The translations under genes and the position numbers were made by a program. DNA of 64,000 nucleotides from Posidonia oceanica (lineage: Eukaryota; Streptophyta; Magnoliopsida; Alismatales; Posidoniaceae): NCBI GenBank assembly GCA_037176725.1, contig JAZBRS010000044.1, positions 9,936,001-10,000,000 on the forward strand, read 5' to 3'. Positions 47,161-59,772 of the stretch are shown in pieces; the stretch's first letter is position 1, and each line of letters starts with the position of its first letter. The notes beneath the pieces were generated by a model. It searched no databases. It was given only the letters and a program-made list of their open reading frames with translations, and had not been told where the DNA came from.

Positions 47161-48115
47161 GCATGCAGATGGCTGACAGCCATTTTAAAGTGCCGATTTT
47201 GTTTCGCTCGCCGTTTCTCGCGTTTTATTGCTTCTTTGGCTTGCTGTAACCCTAATGCATGTTGCCCGCCCCTTTGTTTTGATTTCGCATCCTGCTTTGC
47301 CTTGTTTTCCGCACTTTTCCCCGTTTTCTGCATTTTGCATTGTTTTTCCGCTCTTCTGCATGGTTTTCCGCACCCCTTTGCATCACTCTCCGCTTTCGGC
47401 ATCGTTTTCTATGCCTTGCTTTATTTTTCTGTATTTTCGCATCGTTTTGCGCACCTATTTTACTTTATTGCTTGCATGTCGCCCGCATTGCTTGGTTTTC
47501 CCACCATTTTGTTTTATCGCTTGCATGTGCATATAGGACCGTGATGCTTACTGCTTAGGAGTTCTCACGAACCAGGGTCCGCCCCGTTCGGAACACTAGC
47601 AGTGTGGCTAAGCACTTAGATAGCACGTTTATTTCCCTTACATAATAGGTAAGTATTTAAGGCATTTAGGCATTAGGCTAGCAATTCCCTACATAAGTGC
47701 GAGATTGCCTAAGAAAGACCGACTCTCGGACGTATCGGGGTGCCTAACACCTTCCCCGTGCGTAATAGGAGTCCTTGCCCTTTCTCTTGGCTCGCATCGA
47801 CCTTTCCTTTATCCTAGGCCTGAGTCATAGCATGGCATAATAGCATAGCTTAGCTTATCCTTGCATCTCTTTGCCCTTCCTTGCATCCGATTCAGCATGT
47901 CTTTTCATGCTTTACCCCCTGGTTTTCCTTGTCTTCCAATTCAATAGACCCGGTGGCGACTCCGAATTGTCTTATCATTCCTTTTCTTTTCTTTTACCAG
48001 CGTTTCCGAGTCGAGTTCTTCCCTCGGATCTAGCCGCATATAGTGAGCCTATTTTGATCGGTGCACACAAGCTTTGGTAATATGCATGGACGATCAGAAT
48101 TCAGGATGACTACAG

Positions 48116-48133
48116 TGGCGACTCTGCTGGGGA
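48116..48133 (+). other. Primer-binding site of element E
   Basis: TGGCGACTCTGCTGGGGA, one base after the LTR end. Its complement ends AGAGTCG plus CCA, which fits plant tRNA-Arg as I remember it. tRNA-Arg is also the primer reported for Ogre elements. Confidence 0.85.
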
Positions 48134-49297
48134 GCGGTACTCCGGCTTTCGCCTTGGCCTTCTCGCCTCTTGCTTGGGTGTTTTGCTTGTCTTTTGCGTC
48201 TGCCTGCTTTACCTGCTTACCTGCTTGCTTGGTTATTTACCTGCTTTATGCCATGATTGCCTGCGCTGCTTCATTTTGCTTGCAACACATGTCTAAATAC
48301 TTGCTTGGTACACCATGCATGCCTTTTGAATGAAGAATGCTTCCTTTTACACCAATACAATGTCACTGCACCTACACATGCTATGCATACCTGCTTTTTG
48401 CAATGATAAGTGTTTTTCTTTCACTATCATGCTCACACACACATACACATGCCATGCCCATGCCTTTTGCTGTGATGTGTGCTGTCTACTTGCCATATCT
48501 GGGTGATTTTCTTCCCCTTTTGCATTAAGCCTAAGGACAATTAGAGACTGATTGCTTTCCCCATGGCTAACTAAAAACAGCAAGTAAAAAGAATTTCTAG
48601 GAGCAACTAGAGACTGCAAACTCACCTGCATCCCCTTGAGTTAATAAAAAACGTAAGATAAAACATGAAGCATTTGCATAAAGCATCATATAGGGCATGC
48701 ATTCTTCTCATCTGAGTCCGCCTACAGTCTGAGAAGGATAGTCCCGGTCTCTTGCGTCCAACGCTTTGGTGTGGAGCAAGTAGGTCGGTCTGTCCCCCTT
48801 GTCAGGGGGTCGCGTCGGTGTTAGTAGAGGGTACCACCCATGCTTCTGGCAGGGTCAAGGCCACCTACGCAGCACTACGTCACCACCTAAGCTTTGGGCC
48901 AGGTTTAAGATGTGGGACCTGCTTTTTCTAGCCTGAGTCGGCGACCCGTACACCCCTGAGCGTCCAAAGTAGATTGCCTACTAGGACACCCTAGATTGGT
49001 GAGGGAGAGCATGCTAGAAAGCATACATCGGCATTCATATCATACATCTAACGCATTTGCTTTTACTTTCGGGTTCTAACCCCTTGATTTTGTTTGCTTT
49101 TCGCGTAGAGAGAGAGATCTGTCAGCGAGTTCCTTAGCTAGAGCTTGAGTGTCCTCTCTTGCTGACACCCCTACTGCGACTCCTGCTTCTGATCATCCTC
49201 CCTTCCGAGCTACGTCACTTTAGCGAACATAGCTCTTCCTAGGATTCGCCCTCTTGCTCCTACTCGTAGCCCTGTGATCACCCATTCTTGGTCAGCA
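48134..49297 (+). other. 5' leader of element E
   Basis: Untranslated leader with blocks shared with C and D: around 48530-48570, 48700-48800 and 48960-49020. A stray hairpin arm (GCGTCCAACGC) occurs at 48757. It probably holds the packaging signal, but no specific motif can be named. No gene. Confidence 0.65.
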
Positions 49298-52200
49298 ATG
49301 GCCCAGTTTGCTAGTGACTCCTAGGTCCCTGTTGCCCTAGAGGCGGCCCCTCTTTTGGTCCCTTCGACTCCTGCACATGCTCCCTCTGTGCCAGCGTCTC
49401 CTTCTCTGGTACAGCTGTCGCCTTCTTATTCTGTGGGGCAGTGGCAGACTCCGCCGAACCCGGTTGCCGAGACTGTCTTGGTAACCGTCGCCCACGCTCT
49501 GGAGGCACCACTGACTCCTCCTCCTCAGGGTGATGTCACTTTTGGCACTCACTCTACTACGGCGAATTACACCCTAGGACCTCCGCCTCTTGGACAATCT
49601 GTGTCCCAGCCGCTTAATTCTGGTCCTCCGCGGGTCCTGCAACTCAGCACACCTACTGATGGGTCCCCTGAGATGCAGTACTAGCAGCTGATGGAGACTG
49701 CCCAAAGACTACAGGGCATGGCTCTATCTCTCCGCCCCGCATTTGTTCCTACTACTCCAGAGGCTCCGCTGCGACCTGCTTTCGCGTCGCAGGCACTCCC
49801 TTCTGCTCCTCCACCCAAACCACTACCTCAACTACTCACTACTCAGGCGATGGGGGCCCAGCTTCCGCCTCTTGCATCTGCACAACACCAAGCACAGCAT
49901 CATCCTTTGGCACCTGGTGGTCAGTCCGTGGGACTGATCGGAGCACAGCATCCCACTGGCCCGCAGCCCGGCACCATGCCGGTGCAGCAGCTGACGCTCT
50001 AGCACCCTGCATCACCTACTGCTCAGCATGCTAGCTATACATACCCTCTGCATCAGCAATACCCTACCCCAGCATACATGCCTACACACACTGCACATCC
50101 GCATGGATATGCCGCCCATCCCGTCGCTCCACCAGGCGAGGTGATGGTTGACCCAGAGGAGCACCTCGGTGCATTTTATACGGCATATGTGGCCCCTGCC
50201 CCTGCTGTACCACCTCAGTTGGCAGCAGCTCTAGACTCCAGCGACAACAGGCTCGCTGTTCTGGAGAAAGCACTTCGACAAGTGCAGGGTACGGACCACC
50301 AGTCTTGCCAGTTCTGAGACCTCTATTATTTCCTAGAGGCGGTACTCCCCCCGAAGTTCCGCATCCAGGTATTTGAAAAATGCAATGGTAGTGGCTGCCC
50401 AATTGCACACCTGAAGGCATACTGCGGAGATCTCGCTCAGCTCCAGGCTGACGAGAGGTTGCTAATCCACTTGTTCCAGAAAAGTCTGAGTGGCCCTACG
50501 CTCAAGTGGTTCACCTCACTTGGTATGGCCAGCATTAAGACGTGGAATGACCTCAGCCAGGCATTCCTAGGACAATACTCCTTCAACTTGGACCTAGTCC
50601 CTAAGCGTGCGGACCACGTTGCATTAAAGCAGAACCCCGGCGAGCCGTTCGGGGAGTATGTCGGCCGCTGGCACGCACTCGCTTCGCAGGTTCGAGATGG
50701 ACCCTCTGATGAGGAGTCCCTCGAGATTGTGATCGGGGGTGCGCAGCCTGCTGTCGGGGCTCTGCTCAGCATTCAACCTGTCACAACCTTCTCTGCATTG
50801 ATCTGGGCTAGCACCCACATGGAGAGTTCGCTACGGAGTGGCAACTTCCCGGCGCTCTCTGCGTTTGCCAAGTAGGCCACCACCAGCAGCAACAGCAACA
50901 ACTCCAGTGGCAACACCAGCAGCAACAGCAGTGGTACCAACAGCCGGCCCAAGAAGAAGGACTCGCCAAAGCCTACTGTTGCCTACGTCGACTCTGCGCT
51001 TGTGCCTGTTCAGCTGGCGGTTCGGCCCCCCCCCGCATCAAGTAATCTATGCACCAGCACCTAGAGCACCTCCCACACCACAAATCACCACCACCGCCCA
51101 ACCAGTGTATCCTGCCGCACCGGTCCGGCAAGCGCAACCCCAGGGGCCACGGCATCAATTCACCCCAATGGTGGAACCGCTTACCGCGATCCTCCCTAAG
51201 GTTGTGACATTTCTAAGGTTTCCCGAGGTGCGTCCTTTGCCAAATCCACTTCCGCATTGGCATAAGGCACACCTTTTTTGCGACTTTCATCGAGCCCCCA
51301 GGCACTCGACGAACAGTTGCCTCACTTTGCAAGACGCCATCCAGAATCTAATCGAGTCGGGAACGATCTCGACCCACATGCACGAGGCACCTTCTTCTGT
51401 CCCCCCATCAGCATTAGTCCCTGCACCTGCATTAGCACCCCCTCATCCCAGCATTGTCCACCAGCCCCTTCCGGAGTATTCGAATCCGGGAGGCACGGGG
51501 ACCTCGGGAATCTACTCTCTCTCTCCCTCCGGGCCTGCTACGTCTGTGGTAGACCCCTCCGAGCTCATTCATGATGTCTCGGACCCCTTCCCTCTTGCTC
51601 TTTATCACGCCGTCGTCGCCGGCTCCGAGTCGGGAGTCCATATGATCCGACCGCGTGCCAGGCCGGGGCACTCCGCTGCTCGCCCTTCCATGCATCCTCA
51701 GGCCCTTGCCCCTGTATACCTTCAAGCCAGACCTCAGGCCCGAACCCCAGCCTCCTATCTGGGTAGGCCCCCAGTCAGCCTGTTAGCCTGGTCCCAACCA
51801 GGGCCTCCTGCAACCTACCAGTACCAGCAACCCCTGTCCTATTACCCAGCCAACCCTCCGGTAGCCCCTCTTGTGCTCAAAGCACGGGCCCTTATGGTTA
51901 TTGACTTAACCTGGGACCCCCATCGCGTACCTTATGACTACGCCACGGAAACGTGCGCAGAAGTCACGTGATCGGGGAGGGTATACCAGCCCGCAGCACC
52001 GGTGGTAAGACCCAGCCGTCCAGCACCCGCTGCACCTCCACCTGCAAGCCAGCCAGCAGCACCCCTGCCTATTAGCCAACCCGCAGCACCCCCAGCATCA
52101 AGCCAGCCCCCTGCACCTAGCCCGGTAGAACCAACTCCCAGAGCACCCCCTCCTGCTGCCAGAAAGCCGCACCACAAAACAGACATCACTTCCCAGCTTA

Positions 52201-52414
52201 GGAGGGTTAAAGCCGATATATCCATTTGGGACCTTATCCACTCCTCTTCTGAACACCGCGAGGCTTTTCTTTTCTCCAAGTGTTCCAAGCTGCCCGAGTG
52301 TCCCAAGCCATAGAGCTTGCAGCCCTGGAGAGCATGGTTGGCATTATCACGGAGCCGCAGATCATCTCTTTCACGAGCGATGACTTGCCTCCGGCCAGGA
52401 TTAATCATAACTAA
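49298..52414 (+). pseudogene. gag: gag of element E, broken
   Basis: The nucleocapsid-capsid gene, starting at ATG 49298 (MAQFASDS, also seen in C and D). The first 330 codons are proline-, serine- and alanine-rich. The Retrotrans_gag domain lies at 50420-50870 (LLIHLFQKSLSGPTLKWF, FGEYVGRWHALASQVR). A CX2HX4HX4C knuckle (FCDFH, then H and C) lies at about 51278-51320, followed by LQDAIQNLIESG. The C-terminal part is proline-rich. Breaks: TAG at codon 9, further stops near 49682, 50000, 50316 and 50873, a frame change at a run of ten C near 51030, and another near 52280. The knuckle variant is the usual one of the Tat lineage. Confidence 0.88.
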
Positions 52415-53240
52415 CCCTTGTTTGTCACGGTGCAATACAAAAACTTCCGCATTCCCCTATCGCTGGTTGATAACGGATCAGGCCTTAATGTCTGTCCGTT
52501 GCACACTGCAACCAGGCTCGGATTCAAAGCCGAGGATATCACTCCGGCGAAAAAGCAAATGACAGTTTTTGATAATACGCACCATGACACTCTAGGGATT
52601 CTGATTATTCCTTTGATCATTGGCCTGGTCACCTTCGATGTGGAGTTCTACATTGTTGACTTGGAGCCTAACTTTAATTTCCTGCTTGGGCGCCTTTGGC
52701 TTCACAAGCATCAGGTCATCCCCTCGACCCTCCACTGCATGATCAAGTTTCGCCATGGCGACGATGTTATCGTTGTAACGGCGGAAAACTTCGAGAAGGA
52801 GCGAATCGAGGCGGTTGCACCCATCTCTTCGCATACAATCCCTTTTTACCTTGAACTTTCAGCTACTTTGTATCGAGTTAATCGGTGTGAGCTGGTTAGC
52901 TTTGTACCTGATCTTGAACGTGTCAACTCCTTGGCCATTCACAACAACCCCTTTCAGATGGTCGAAAATGTCTGTCACAGGTGGGGCTATGTCAAAGGAG
53001 CGCCGCTCGGGCGATATGGCTAGGGAATCGCTGAACCAGTCCAAGCAGCAGAGCGTAGAGAGTCTGAAGGCCTTGGATATGATCTGCAGCCCAGTAAAGA
53101 CAGATGCATGCTGCCCAAGGATCAGAGGATGGCTATTCCGTAGGACCTCACTAACTTCACCAGTGCAGGTATCCTGAATTCAACCAGCAGTGAAGCCTCA
53201 GCACAGCAAGCGCTATGCCCAAACTCCCAGCTGCCAGAAG
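52415..53240 (+). pseudogene. pro: Protease domain of element E
   Basis: Retropepsin-type aspartic protease that would cut the polyprotein inside the particle. The 201-codon open frame 52418-53023 has VQYKNFRIPLSLVDNGSGLN with the catalytic Asp in VDNGS, then GLVTFDVEFYIVDLEP and the FNFLLGRLWLH block. The VDNGS motif in place of DTG or DSG is usual for this lineage. Fragment F carries the same domain. TAG at 53021 and further stops near 53144 and 53248 follow, with homology to F continuing past them (the LTNFTSAGIL block). Confidence 0.88.
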
Positions 53241-54720
53241 AAGAATAGGTCTGCATCGAGGACTATTACTCAGATGAGGAAGAGTCTGGTATAGTTGAGG
53301 CAGCCCCAACCAGCGGCAAGGACCAGCTCAGTGAGACTGCGTCCCGGTCAGTTTGCTTAGCACTTACCAATGAAGCAGCAGAATTGGCAAACCTTGGGAC
53401 AGGGCTGACAGCTTCCCTTCTTCCTGCAGCATCACCAAAGTTGCCGACAGTTACAACTCCAGCACTAGAACCAGAAGCACGCCCACCGGCGTTACCCGGC
53501 AGTCAGCCTGTGGCCGCAGCCGCACCAGCTTGGAAATCACTTTCTCAGGCGGCACAGTCAGCCAGGTTAGGTGTCAGCGTGACTCAACCCGCATCATTGA
53601 CAGCACCACAAGCAAGCCAAGCGGCTCAGTCAGGCACACCACTGTCAGCCTCAGCAGATCTTGTTAAGCGGAAGATTCTCGCCGCTGCTACCGGGAGACC
53701 ACCACTGTCACCCACGGGCACCGGCGTTTCATCCCCAAGCATGGCGGCCCAGCCATCGGCCCCTCAGAAGAGCGGTTGTGCCTCCCCACCGGCACCAGCA
53801 GTAATCCTGGTAGCATATCCAGCAGCAGCAAAGCAAATGCCCCAAGCAGTAGAAAGCCCAGTAGTCGAGCCAGGGCCGGCCGCAAGCCCGGCAGTCGCAT
53901 ATTACGTCGACTCACCCTCGGATGAGGAGGCAAGACTGGCTGCTGATGCTCAGATTGACTTCTCTATGGGAGACTTGGAGCAGTTATTCCAAGAGCAGCT
54001 CGCGTCCCTAGCGTAGGACGTGGCAGAGCATGAGACTGCGCAAAAGAAGGGGAAGGTCGTGGCTATAGATCCCTCTATCATGGTTCTAGAGGAAGATCTA
54101 GCACTCGAGACACCCATCAGACCAGATGAGCTGATCACCCTGCAGCTAGGGGATGGGTCTCGATGGTTTGTGCAGTGCATGCCCCATATAGGCAAAGCAG
54201 CAGTAGCAGAGCAAGATGCACCAGTAGTAGAGCATCATGTAGTACAGCAGGCAGAAGAAGGAGAGTCCCATGCAGAGCCCCATGCAAAGTCCCATGCAGA
54301 GTCCCATGCAGAGCACCATGTAGAGCCCCATGCAGAGTCCCATGCAGAGTCCCATGCAGAGCCCCATGCAGAAGGAGGAGAGCAGTAGCAGTAGCATCCC
54401 ATGCAGTAGAAGTAGCATCCCATGCAGTAGAAGCAGAGCACCATGCAGTAGATATAAAGCAACATGCAGTAGCAGTAGAGCAACATGCACCTATATTAGC
54501 AGAGCACCATGCAGTAGATATAGAGCATCATGCAATAGTAGTAGAGCAACATGCACCTATAATAGTAGAGCAGCATGCAGTAGTAGCAGAGCAATATGCG
54601 CAAGTGGCGGTAGTACAGCATGTATCGGTAGCGGCACAATATGCACGGATAGCAGCGCAACAGTCATCAGCAGTACAGTCAGTAGCAGCAGAGTTGATAG
54701 AATCAGCAGAGTCAGAGCAG
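53241..54720 (+). other. Protease-RT linker with His/Ala/Glu-rich repeats (element E)
   Basis: 53384-54016 is an open, alanine- and proline-rich stretch of low complexity ending in an acidic patch (SPSDEEARLAADAQID). From 54230 to 54640 lie imperfect 12-18-bp repeats containing CATGCAGAG or CATGCAGTAG. They read as SHAEPHAE-type peptides in the first frame and as AVEQHAPI-type peptides in the next. The coding frame changes inside this repeat, near 54385, from that of the protease to that of RT. Either a deletion, a ribosomal frameshift or a spliced intron could explain it. The function is unknown. Confidence 0.6.
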
Positions 54721-57700
54721 GCAGAAACAGCTGAGGAGCTTGCCAAGAAAGAGGTCGCGCGCCGAGAGTATAAAAACACTCGGGTATGCGTGACCATCCT
54801 GAAGCGTCACCAGGGCCAAGCAGCGGAACACTTGCACTCCTTCGATATCTCAGATCCCACTTTTGAGAAGGAGATCCTCTCAGAACTTATTGCATATGGA
54901 GAGGAGGATGATACAGGTGAAGATGAGAATGACGAACCATCGCCTGATTTCCGGCCCCACGACGACGATCCAGAAGGCCCCAACCTCCATGTCGAAGAGG
55001 ACACAGGGGTTGTCAGCATTGGCACAGCAGGAGAAATCAGAGAGGTCTGCATCAGCGCCCTTCTGTCGCCCCAGGCTAGAGCAGAATTCATCACATTCTT
55101 GAAGGAGTATGCGGATGTCTTTGCCTGGAGCTACGAGGATATGGTGGGCCTCGACATTGAGATAGTTGTGCACAACCTACCCGTAGACCCAGATGCAAGG
55201 CCAGTAAAGCAGAAGCTAAGGCGATGGCGACCGCAGTGGCTACTTATGATCAAAGAGGAGATCATGAAACAACACGGCGTTAACTTCCTCAAGGTCGTCC
55301 TTTACCCTGAGTGGCTTGCAAATGTCGTCCCAGTGCCCAAAAAAGACGGACGAGTCCGCATGTGCATCGACTATCGAGACCTGAACAAGGCGAGTCCCAA
55401 GGATGATTTTCCACTACCGCACATTGACATCCTGGTCGATAATACCGCAGGGCACAAGATGCTCTCTTTCATGGACAACTTCTCTGGCTATAATCAGATT
55501 AGAATGGCAGAAGAGGATATGGAGAAAACATCATTTATCACCCCTTGGGGTGTCTTCTGCTATCAAGTTATGCCATTTGGGCTGAAAAATGCCGGCGCAA
55601 CCTATCAGAGGGCCATGACTGCACTTTTCCACGACCTCATGCATCAAGAAGTTGAGGTATACGTGGATGATATGATTGCCAAGACCAAAGAGCCTGAGGA
55701 TCACCTTGCCTGCTTAAGGAAGCTCTTTGACCGCTTGCGAAAGTACAAGTTGCGCCTTAACCCCAGTAAATGCGTATTTGGGGCATCTTCTGGCAAGCTC
55801 CTACGCTACATTGTTAGCCAGAGGGGGATTGAAGTGGACCCGATGAAAGCAAAAGCCATCGTGGTTATGCCACCCCCCAGGACAGAGAAAGAAGTTCGAG
55901 GCCTGCTCGGACGCCTACAATATATTAGTCGGTTCATTGTGCAGCTCACGCCTATATGCGAACCGATCTTCAAGCTCCTGAAGAAGAATGCATAGATCAG
56001 CTAGAGCGAAGGGTGCCAGGCCGCCTTAGACAAGATTAACCAGCTTTTGACCAAGCCTCCTGTGTTGGTCCCTCCCACGCCTGGGAGACCTCTGCTTCTT
56101 TACCTCTCTACTACCCAGCATTCTATGGCCGCCGTCTTGGGCCAGCATGATGAATCTAGTAGAAAGGAGCATGTAATTTATTACTTGAGCAAGAAATTCA
56201 ATGACTGCGAAGCTAGGTATAGCACAATGGAGAAGACCTGCCTATCCCTCTTCTGGGCTGCACAGAAGCTGAGGCATTACATGATGGCATACCCAGTCCG
56301 GCTCCTATGCCGACATGACCCCATCAAGTTCCTCTTCCAGAAACCAGCAATGGTAGGCAGATGCGTCAAGTGGCAAGTGTTGTTGTCTCAGTACGACATC
56401 ACCTTTGTCACGCAGCGTGCCATGAAGGGCCAAGCCATGGCAGATCACCTTGCAGACTTTCCTTTGCCTGAATACCAACCTCTCCAAACGCAGTTCCCGG
56501 ATGAGGACATCCTCTTTGCAATGGAGGATGCTGAAGAGAAGGACCCCGAAGACTTAGAGCATTGGCAGTTGTACTTTGATGGCGCTGTCAACAAGAAGGG
56601 CCGAGGCATAGGCACGGTGTTGACTACACCGCAGGGGCAAATGATCCCCTTTGCAAGGAAGCTGACCTTCAAATGCACTAACAATGAAGTAGAATATGAA
56701 GCATGCATTCTGGGATTGAAGGTCGCACTTGAGCATGAGGTGCAGAAGCTGCATGTGCATGGCGATGCCATGCTAGTGATTTCCCAAGTAAATGGCGATT
56801 GGAGAACAAAGGATCCAAAGTTAGTGCTATATCACGAACACCTGCTAAAGCTGATAGAGCAGTTTGCAAGCATCCGCTTCTCGTATATGAACAGAGCAAG
56901 GAATGCATATGCAGATGCGTTGGCAACCTTAGTGTCCTGGCTCAATATACCTAAGGATCGAGCAGTAGATGTATCAGTTACGTGCATGGAGCAGCCTACG
57001 CATTGCATGAGCATAGAGGAGGCGGATTCGGCAGACGAGAAGCCTTGATATTGCGATATCAAAGCATTCCTTGAGTCTGGCAGCCACCCGCTTGGCACCT
57101 CAGTGGCAGATAGAAGAACCTTGGCGCGTCTAGCGTCAAAGTATGTGTTAGGGGCAGGGCAGCTATACAGAAGATCATACAATCAGATGCTCCTGCGCTG
57201 CTTAAGCAAGCAAGAGGCCGACACCTTTATGCTCCAAGTCCATGCAGGGACTTGTGGTCCGCATATGAACGAAGTGCTGCTGGCCAAGAAGATAATGTTG
57301 CAAGGCTACTTTTGGTTAACCATGGAGGCAGACTGCTGCCAGTTTGTGCGTAGATGCCACAACTGCTAGATCCATGGTAATCTTATGCACGCGCCCCCGC
57401 AAGAATTGCACAGCATGTCCTCACCATGGCCCTTCTCCACCTGAGGGACGGATGTCATTGGCGCCATACACCCTGCAGCATCGAATGGTCATCACTTCAT
57501 CCTGGTAGCGATAGATTATTTCACTAAGTGGGTGGAAGCAACCTCCTACAAGGCAGTCACAGCTACGGTGACAGAGAAGTTTATCCGAAATAACATTGTC
57601 ACTCGTTATGGGGTCCTGCATGCAATCATCTCTGACAATGGCCCGAATTTTATTGCAAGGAGGATCGAGGAATACCTGCAAAAGCATCAGATCAAGCATC

Positions 57701-58287
57701 ATAGATCCTCACCGTATCAGCCGCAGATGAATGGAGCAGTGGAGTCTGCCAACAAAAACATTGTAAAGATAATGAAGAAGATGGCAGAAACGCACAGAGA
57801 CTGACATGATAAGCTCCCGTACACACTCTGGGCATATAGAACATCAGTGCAGACCTCTACAGGAGCTACCCCTTATTCGCTGGCATATGGCATGGAGGTA
57901 GTGCTGCCTGTCGAAGTGGAGATCCCTTCGCTGCGAATCCTGCGAGAAGCAAAGCTAGAAGAAGCAGAATGGGTCGAGGACTGCTGCACCCAGCTCAACC
58001 TAATAGACGAGCGTAGATTGCAAGCAATGCATAATGCACGTTGCTACCAGAAGCAGATGGCAAGAGCATACCTAAAGAAGGTGCAACCCAGGAGCTTCCA
58101 GCCAGGTGACCTTGTTCTGCGAGCCATCCACTTGCCAGATGGTTGAGGCAAATTCCGACCCAACTGGCGTGGCCCCTTTGTGGTCAAGCAGGCATTCTCA
58201 AGCGACGCAGCGATTCTTGAGGACATGGATCAGACTGGGCAGTCAGAGTTGGTCAATGCATGCTATCTCAAGAAGTACTATCAGTAG
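54390..58287 (+). pseudogene. pol: pol of element E: RT, two RNases H, integrase
   Basis: One frame from the linker to TAG 58285, with seven premature stops (55993, 56002, 57046, 57367, 57442, 57802, 58144). RT spans about 55195-55960 with YPEWLANVVPVPKKDGRVRM, SPKDDFPLPHID and YVDD (about 55660). The RT-linked RNase H (56090-56480) reads LYLSTT where the catalytic Asp is expected. A second RNase H (56560-56940) keeps FDGA, EYEA, GDA and YADALA, so it holds the four acidic residues. Integrase (57200-58270) shows a zinc finger ending CHNC, the DNG and VESANK blocks, and a C-terminal domain up to YLKKYYQ. The two RNases H mark the Tat lineage. This copy is inactive. Confidence 0.93.
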
Positions 58288-59772
58288 CCTGGCCCCAGCC
58301 GTGCAGAGCATTTCCTTCCATCCTACCCTTTGCATCTTCTCTTCCTTGTACATCCTCCCTGCATCCCAATCTCATCCCTTGCATTCCTGCATTCTCTGCA
58401 TATAGCCTTGCATTCTCTGTCTCTTCCTGCATACCTCCAGAAAAAATCAAAAAAATTCCTGCAAGAACCATGCATTGCATTTTGGGCCCGATGATGAAAT
58501 CGGATGTGCTGCCTGCTTTGGAAGGAGTCTACCCTACCTCACCTGACACTACTTAGGCATCTTAGCTAGTGAGGGAGCCACCTTTCAAATGAGAACAGGC
58601 GAAACAACCAAACCCCTTAGGACTTGCACCTCCCAAGGGAGATAAAATGCTAGGGCGTGAGCAGATGTGAGCATAAAAGAATACGTCTGAGCTTGGGCAT
58701 AGAAGAAAAAGTAATAGAAGGCAAAGACAGAAGCAGGCCCTAGAGATAGAGGCGTGTAGCATAACCCTGTCCCTCCAAACTGCTTCAGAGGTAGTTCATC
58801 ACTTAGCACCTAGGAGCCCCGAATCCACTTCAAAACCCCAGTGCCCATTACCTCTAAGCCTGGGATAGCGGAAGCTTGCAAAAAAAAGAAGAAAAGAAAA
58901 AGCAAAGAAAAAAGCAAAAAAAGAGAAAGCAAAAAGAAACGAAGCAAAAAAAGCAACTCCAGAAAGAAAAAAAGCAAGCAACGCAATCCCTTAGAGATAA
59001 GCAAGGTTTGCGCCTGAGGAATCCACAAACCCTGCGAAGCCTTTAAACTCAGCAAGGCCTAGCAAGCAGCTACCTAACTCCAGCTAGGTGCCCACTACCT
59101 CCAAGATAGGAACAGGGGAAACCTACATGCCTATGAGGGAGCCAAAACGATGCAAAAGAGTAGGTGTAGGTCCTTGGGAGTTTGGTCTGGAGCCTGTCCT
59201 CACCACCCACCACCCCCGCATTGCAAATAACCCTCTCTTGAGTGCCACCAGCAAGTTAAGAGCTTGAGTAGAGTCCAGTGAGCTAAGGGCCCCTCTCTTC
59301 CTCTGCAGTAGGCACCAAGCACTCCGTATGCTGAGGGCTACAGCATATAAGCTAAGTCATGCACACATCTATAGCATCTATTGTAAGCCTTGCACATCTC
59401 TCTGCATACTAAGCATAAAACATGCATGCATGCATAGCATAAGTCCTTCCTTTTTCTTCTATCTTCCCGCCCCACAAAACTTGGTCCGGCGTTGAGACAG
59501 TACTTCTATCTAGCATGCGCCGACCGCCTCCCAACTGCACTGATCCAGAGCTCCGACCAACCACTTGCCCCAATAGAGCTGGCTTAGTTTGAACATGTTT
59601 AAATATCTGCACTCTGAATACTAACTGTTAAACCTGCTAAAGCTGCTGTGTTAATTTTGAAATGATGCCCTTTACCAGCCAGTTGTATGCTTATACCTGA
59701 TCTGATGAACTGCAACTCTATTTACAAGTACCTAAGCTTTCTATACCAGCAACCTGCACTGACACTCCTGCA
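58288..59772 (+). other. Spacer between pol and the extra ORF (element E)
   Basis: Non-coding counterpart of 3625-4891. A block with GTGCCCATTACCTC occurs twice (58835-58880 and 59085-59130), separated by an A-rich AAAGAAAAAGCAAAG stretch (58875-58970). Element A has it once, so E carries a local duplication of about 240 bp. No gene. Confidence 0.6.

Larger units (their letters stand above)
44739..48114 (+). repeat. 5' LTR of element E
   Basis: TGTAGACACCCC to GATGACTACA, 3376 bp, same plan as LTR A. The first bases after TGTAGACACCCCATTCTGACAG are also shared with A. Core 47707-47792. TGGCGACTCC (47954-47963) follows CAATAGACC where A and B have AATAAA. The end is followed by one base and the primer-binding site, which makes this the 5' LTR. 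Confidence 0.92.

Noticed and set aside
54163..54390. N-terminal CRVPCRAPC-type repeat as a real part of pol
   Set aside because: This frame only opens by chance over the SHAEPHAE repeat. The neighbouring frame continues the protein upstream, and the two meet near 54385.
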